Shown here piece after piece: positions 4,621 through 5,947 of a stretch of DNA of 5,947 nucleotides. Below the pieces are notes generated by a model. The model saw only the letters and a list, made by a program, of their open reading frames with translations, made no database searches and was not told the DNA's origin. Where the stretch lies: contig JBBKWJ010000271.1 in NCBI GenBank assembly GCA_037968895.1, forward strand, positions 1 to 5,947, read 5' to 3'. The stretch is from JBBKWJ01 sp037968895 (GTDB lineage: Bacteria; Actinomycetota; Acidimicrobiia; Acidimicrobiales; SZUA-35). Both the position numbers and the translations under genes were made by a program. Position 1 is the stretch's first letter. Every line of letters starts with the position of its first letter.

Positions 4621-5947
4621 TGAAGCAACATTTGCCGAACGGCGTCATGCTGAATGCCTATCCGGACAGTATCGACACCGATCTTGCCGGCATGGTCAGA
4701 ATGCTTCAACGACCGGAACTCGAGGACGTGTTCTCGCTCTTCTACGTTCTTCCGACGGTTTTCAACAGCGATCTCGATCGTGGCTTCTCAGTCATTGACT
4801 ATGACCTGAACGCCGAACTCGTCTCGCCGGCCGACCTCGACGCGCTGGACAAGCTGGGCATCCTGCTCAAATTCGATCTCGTCCTGAATCACCTTTCGGT
4901 CGGATCGCCACAGTTCCAAGACATGTTGAAGAACGGCGACGACTCGGAGTTCGCCGACTTCTTCATCGATTGGAACGCATTCTGGGAAGGCGAGGGCGAG
5001 CTTCACGACGACGGCTACATCGTGCCATCGCCAGAGCATCTCGATCAGCTCTTTATGCGTAAGCCTGGACTCCCGATACTGAAGGTCCGATTCCCGGAAG
5101 GGAGCAATCGCTTCTACTGGAACACGTTCTATCAACAGGTCGATGTTGTCGACGGCGTGCGCACCTATCTCGGTCAGATGGACCTCAACGCCGAGAACGA
5201 AAAAGTGTGGGACTTCTACCGAGAGACCCTGCAAAAGGTTGCTGGGTTCGGCGCGAAGATTCTCCGCCTCGACGCGTTCGCCTACCTGCACAAAGAGATC
5301 GGACGAATCAACTTCTTCAACACTCCCGGCACGTGGGACTACCTCGACCGCTTGCGGACCATCGCCGAGGAGTTCGATCTGATCCTGCTTCCCGAGATCC
5401 ACTCCGAGTATGGAACCGGCATCCACGAGGAGCTCTCAAACCAGGGCTACCCGATCTATGACTTCTTCTTCCCCGGCCTGGTGATCGACACAATCGACGG
5501 GGCAAAGAACACCAGCCTGGTGCGATGGATTAACGAGATCATCGAGCGGGACATCAAGACCGTCAACATGTTGGGTTGCCACGACGGCATCCCGGTCATT
5601 GACCTCAAAGGCAGCGGTACCCAGGCCGAGGGGCTTCTCGCCGATGTCACGATTGAGGAAATCATTGAGCGCCTGCTCGAGCGCGGCGGTCGAATCAAGA
5701 ACCTGTACGGTCCCGACGGCACTCAGATTTCTTACTACCAGGTGAACGCAACGTTCTTCAGCGCACTGGGCGAGAGCGAGGCCCGTTTGCGTCTCGCTCG
5801 GGCCATTCAGTTGTTCATGCCCGGCACCCCACAGGTCTGGTATCTCGACCTCTTCGCCGGAGTTAACGACGACGCGGCGGCCGACCTTGGCGGCAGCGGC
5901 GGGCACAAAGAGATCAACCGAACCAACCTCACGGCTGCAGACGTCGA
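4620..5947 (+). CDS. GH13 (sucrose phosphorylase-like) glycoside phosphorylase, 3' end outside the window
   Basis: The frame is open from the ATG at 4620 to the window edge (442 codons), so the C-terminus is missing; sucrose phosphorylases have about 490-500 residues. GH13 signatures are present: region I DLVLNH (86-91), region II RLDAF with nucleophile Asp218, region III LLPEIHSEYG with acid/base Glu259, and region IV GCHDGIPVIDL with Asp322. KPGLP (148-152), YQQVD (171-175), YYQVN (372-376) and EINR (431-434) are features of the sucrose phosphorylase subfamily (GH13_18), so the reaction is probably reversible phosphorolysis of an alpha-glucoside to glucose-1-phosphate. The acceptor may not be fructose, since several acceptor-site residues look changed. 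No signal peptide is seen, consistent with an intracellular enzyme. The start has no ribosome site of its own and relies on coupling to the kinase stop codon (TGATG). Confidence 0.88.
   Translation, partial: MKQHLPNGVMLNAYPDSIDTDLAGMVRMLQRPELEDVFSLFYVLPTVFNSDLDRGFSVIDYDLNAELVSPADLDALDKLGILLKFDLVLNHLSVGSPQFQDMLKNGDDSEFADFFIDWNAFWEGEGELHDDGYIVPSPEHLDQLFMRKPGLPILKVRFPEGSNRFYWNTFYQQVDVVDGVRTYLGQMDLNAENEKVWDFYRETLQKVAGFGAKILRLDAFAYLHKEIGRINFFNTPGTWDYLDRLRTIAEEFDLILLPEIHSEYGTGIHEELSNQGYPIYDFFFPGLVIDTIDGAKNTSLVRWINEIIERDIKTVNMLGCHDGIPVIDLKGSGTQAEGLLADVTIEEIIERLLERGGRIKNLYGPDGTQISYYQVNATFFSALGESEARLRLARAIQLFMPGTPQVWYLDLFAGVNDDAAADLGGSGGHKEINRTNLTAADV

Noticed and set aside
4788..5906. Two minus-strand open frames (4788-5426 and 5436-5906) opposite the GH13 gene
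   Set aside because: Both lie fully antisense to the GH13 catalytic regions, show no motifs and are rich in Val/Glu/Asp as mirror frames of GC-biased coding are.
1..5947. CRISPR array, tRNA/rRNA, insertion sequence or phage genes
   Set aside because: On reading the window I see no regularly spaced repeats, no tRNA-like cloverleaf, no transposase or integrase motifs and no terminal repeats with target duplications.

Overview
This is a GC-rich chromosomal stretch with seven protein-coding genes. No RNA gene, insertion sequence, integrase or CRISPR array is visible. GTG starts are plausible at two genes, intergenic gaps are short, C/G is strongly preferred at third codon positions, and two genes carry a TANNNT box 6-7 nt before the ATG, as leaderless promoters do. 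Together these suggest a free-living actinobacterium-like lineage. No marker gene is present, so this placement is only tentative.

Layout. (1) 1-1200: a cytoplasmic YceI-family gene (minus strand) diverges from a MarR-family regulator (plus strand). The 90-bp gap holds two near-identical operator-like boxes 30 bp apart. They sit on the -35 and the start site of the yceI promoter, and one also covers the marR promoter, which suggests a self-regulated repressor-target pair. (2) About 1245-2168: a calcineurin-like metallophosphoesterase follows marR closely on the same strand. (3) 2245-3378: a fold-type I PLP aminotransferase, preceded by an inverted repeat and a TAGGAT box. (4) 3362-3817: a GNAT acetyltransferase on the minus strand, whose 3' end overlaps the aminotransferase by 17 bp. 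(5) 3970-5947: a P-loop kinase of the uridine kinase/phosphoribulokinase type, coupled by a one-base TGATG stop/start overlap to a GH13 sucrose-phosphorylase-like enzyme that runs off the right edge.

How they may work together. The clearest functional units are the MarR-YceI pair and the kinase-phosphorylase pair. In the second, a glycoside would be split by phosphate into glucose-1-phosphate and an acceptor, and the kinase may phosphorylate the acceptor. The catalytic residues of the phosphorylase are intact, but three acceptor-site positions appear to differ from sucrose phosphorylase, so the true substrate may not be sucrose. The phosphoesterase, aminotransferase and acetyltransferase look like independent single genes. 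I see no clear evidence of a completely new multi-gene system. The kinase-phosphorylase cassette is the most open question.
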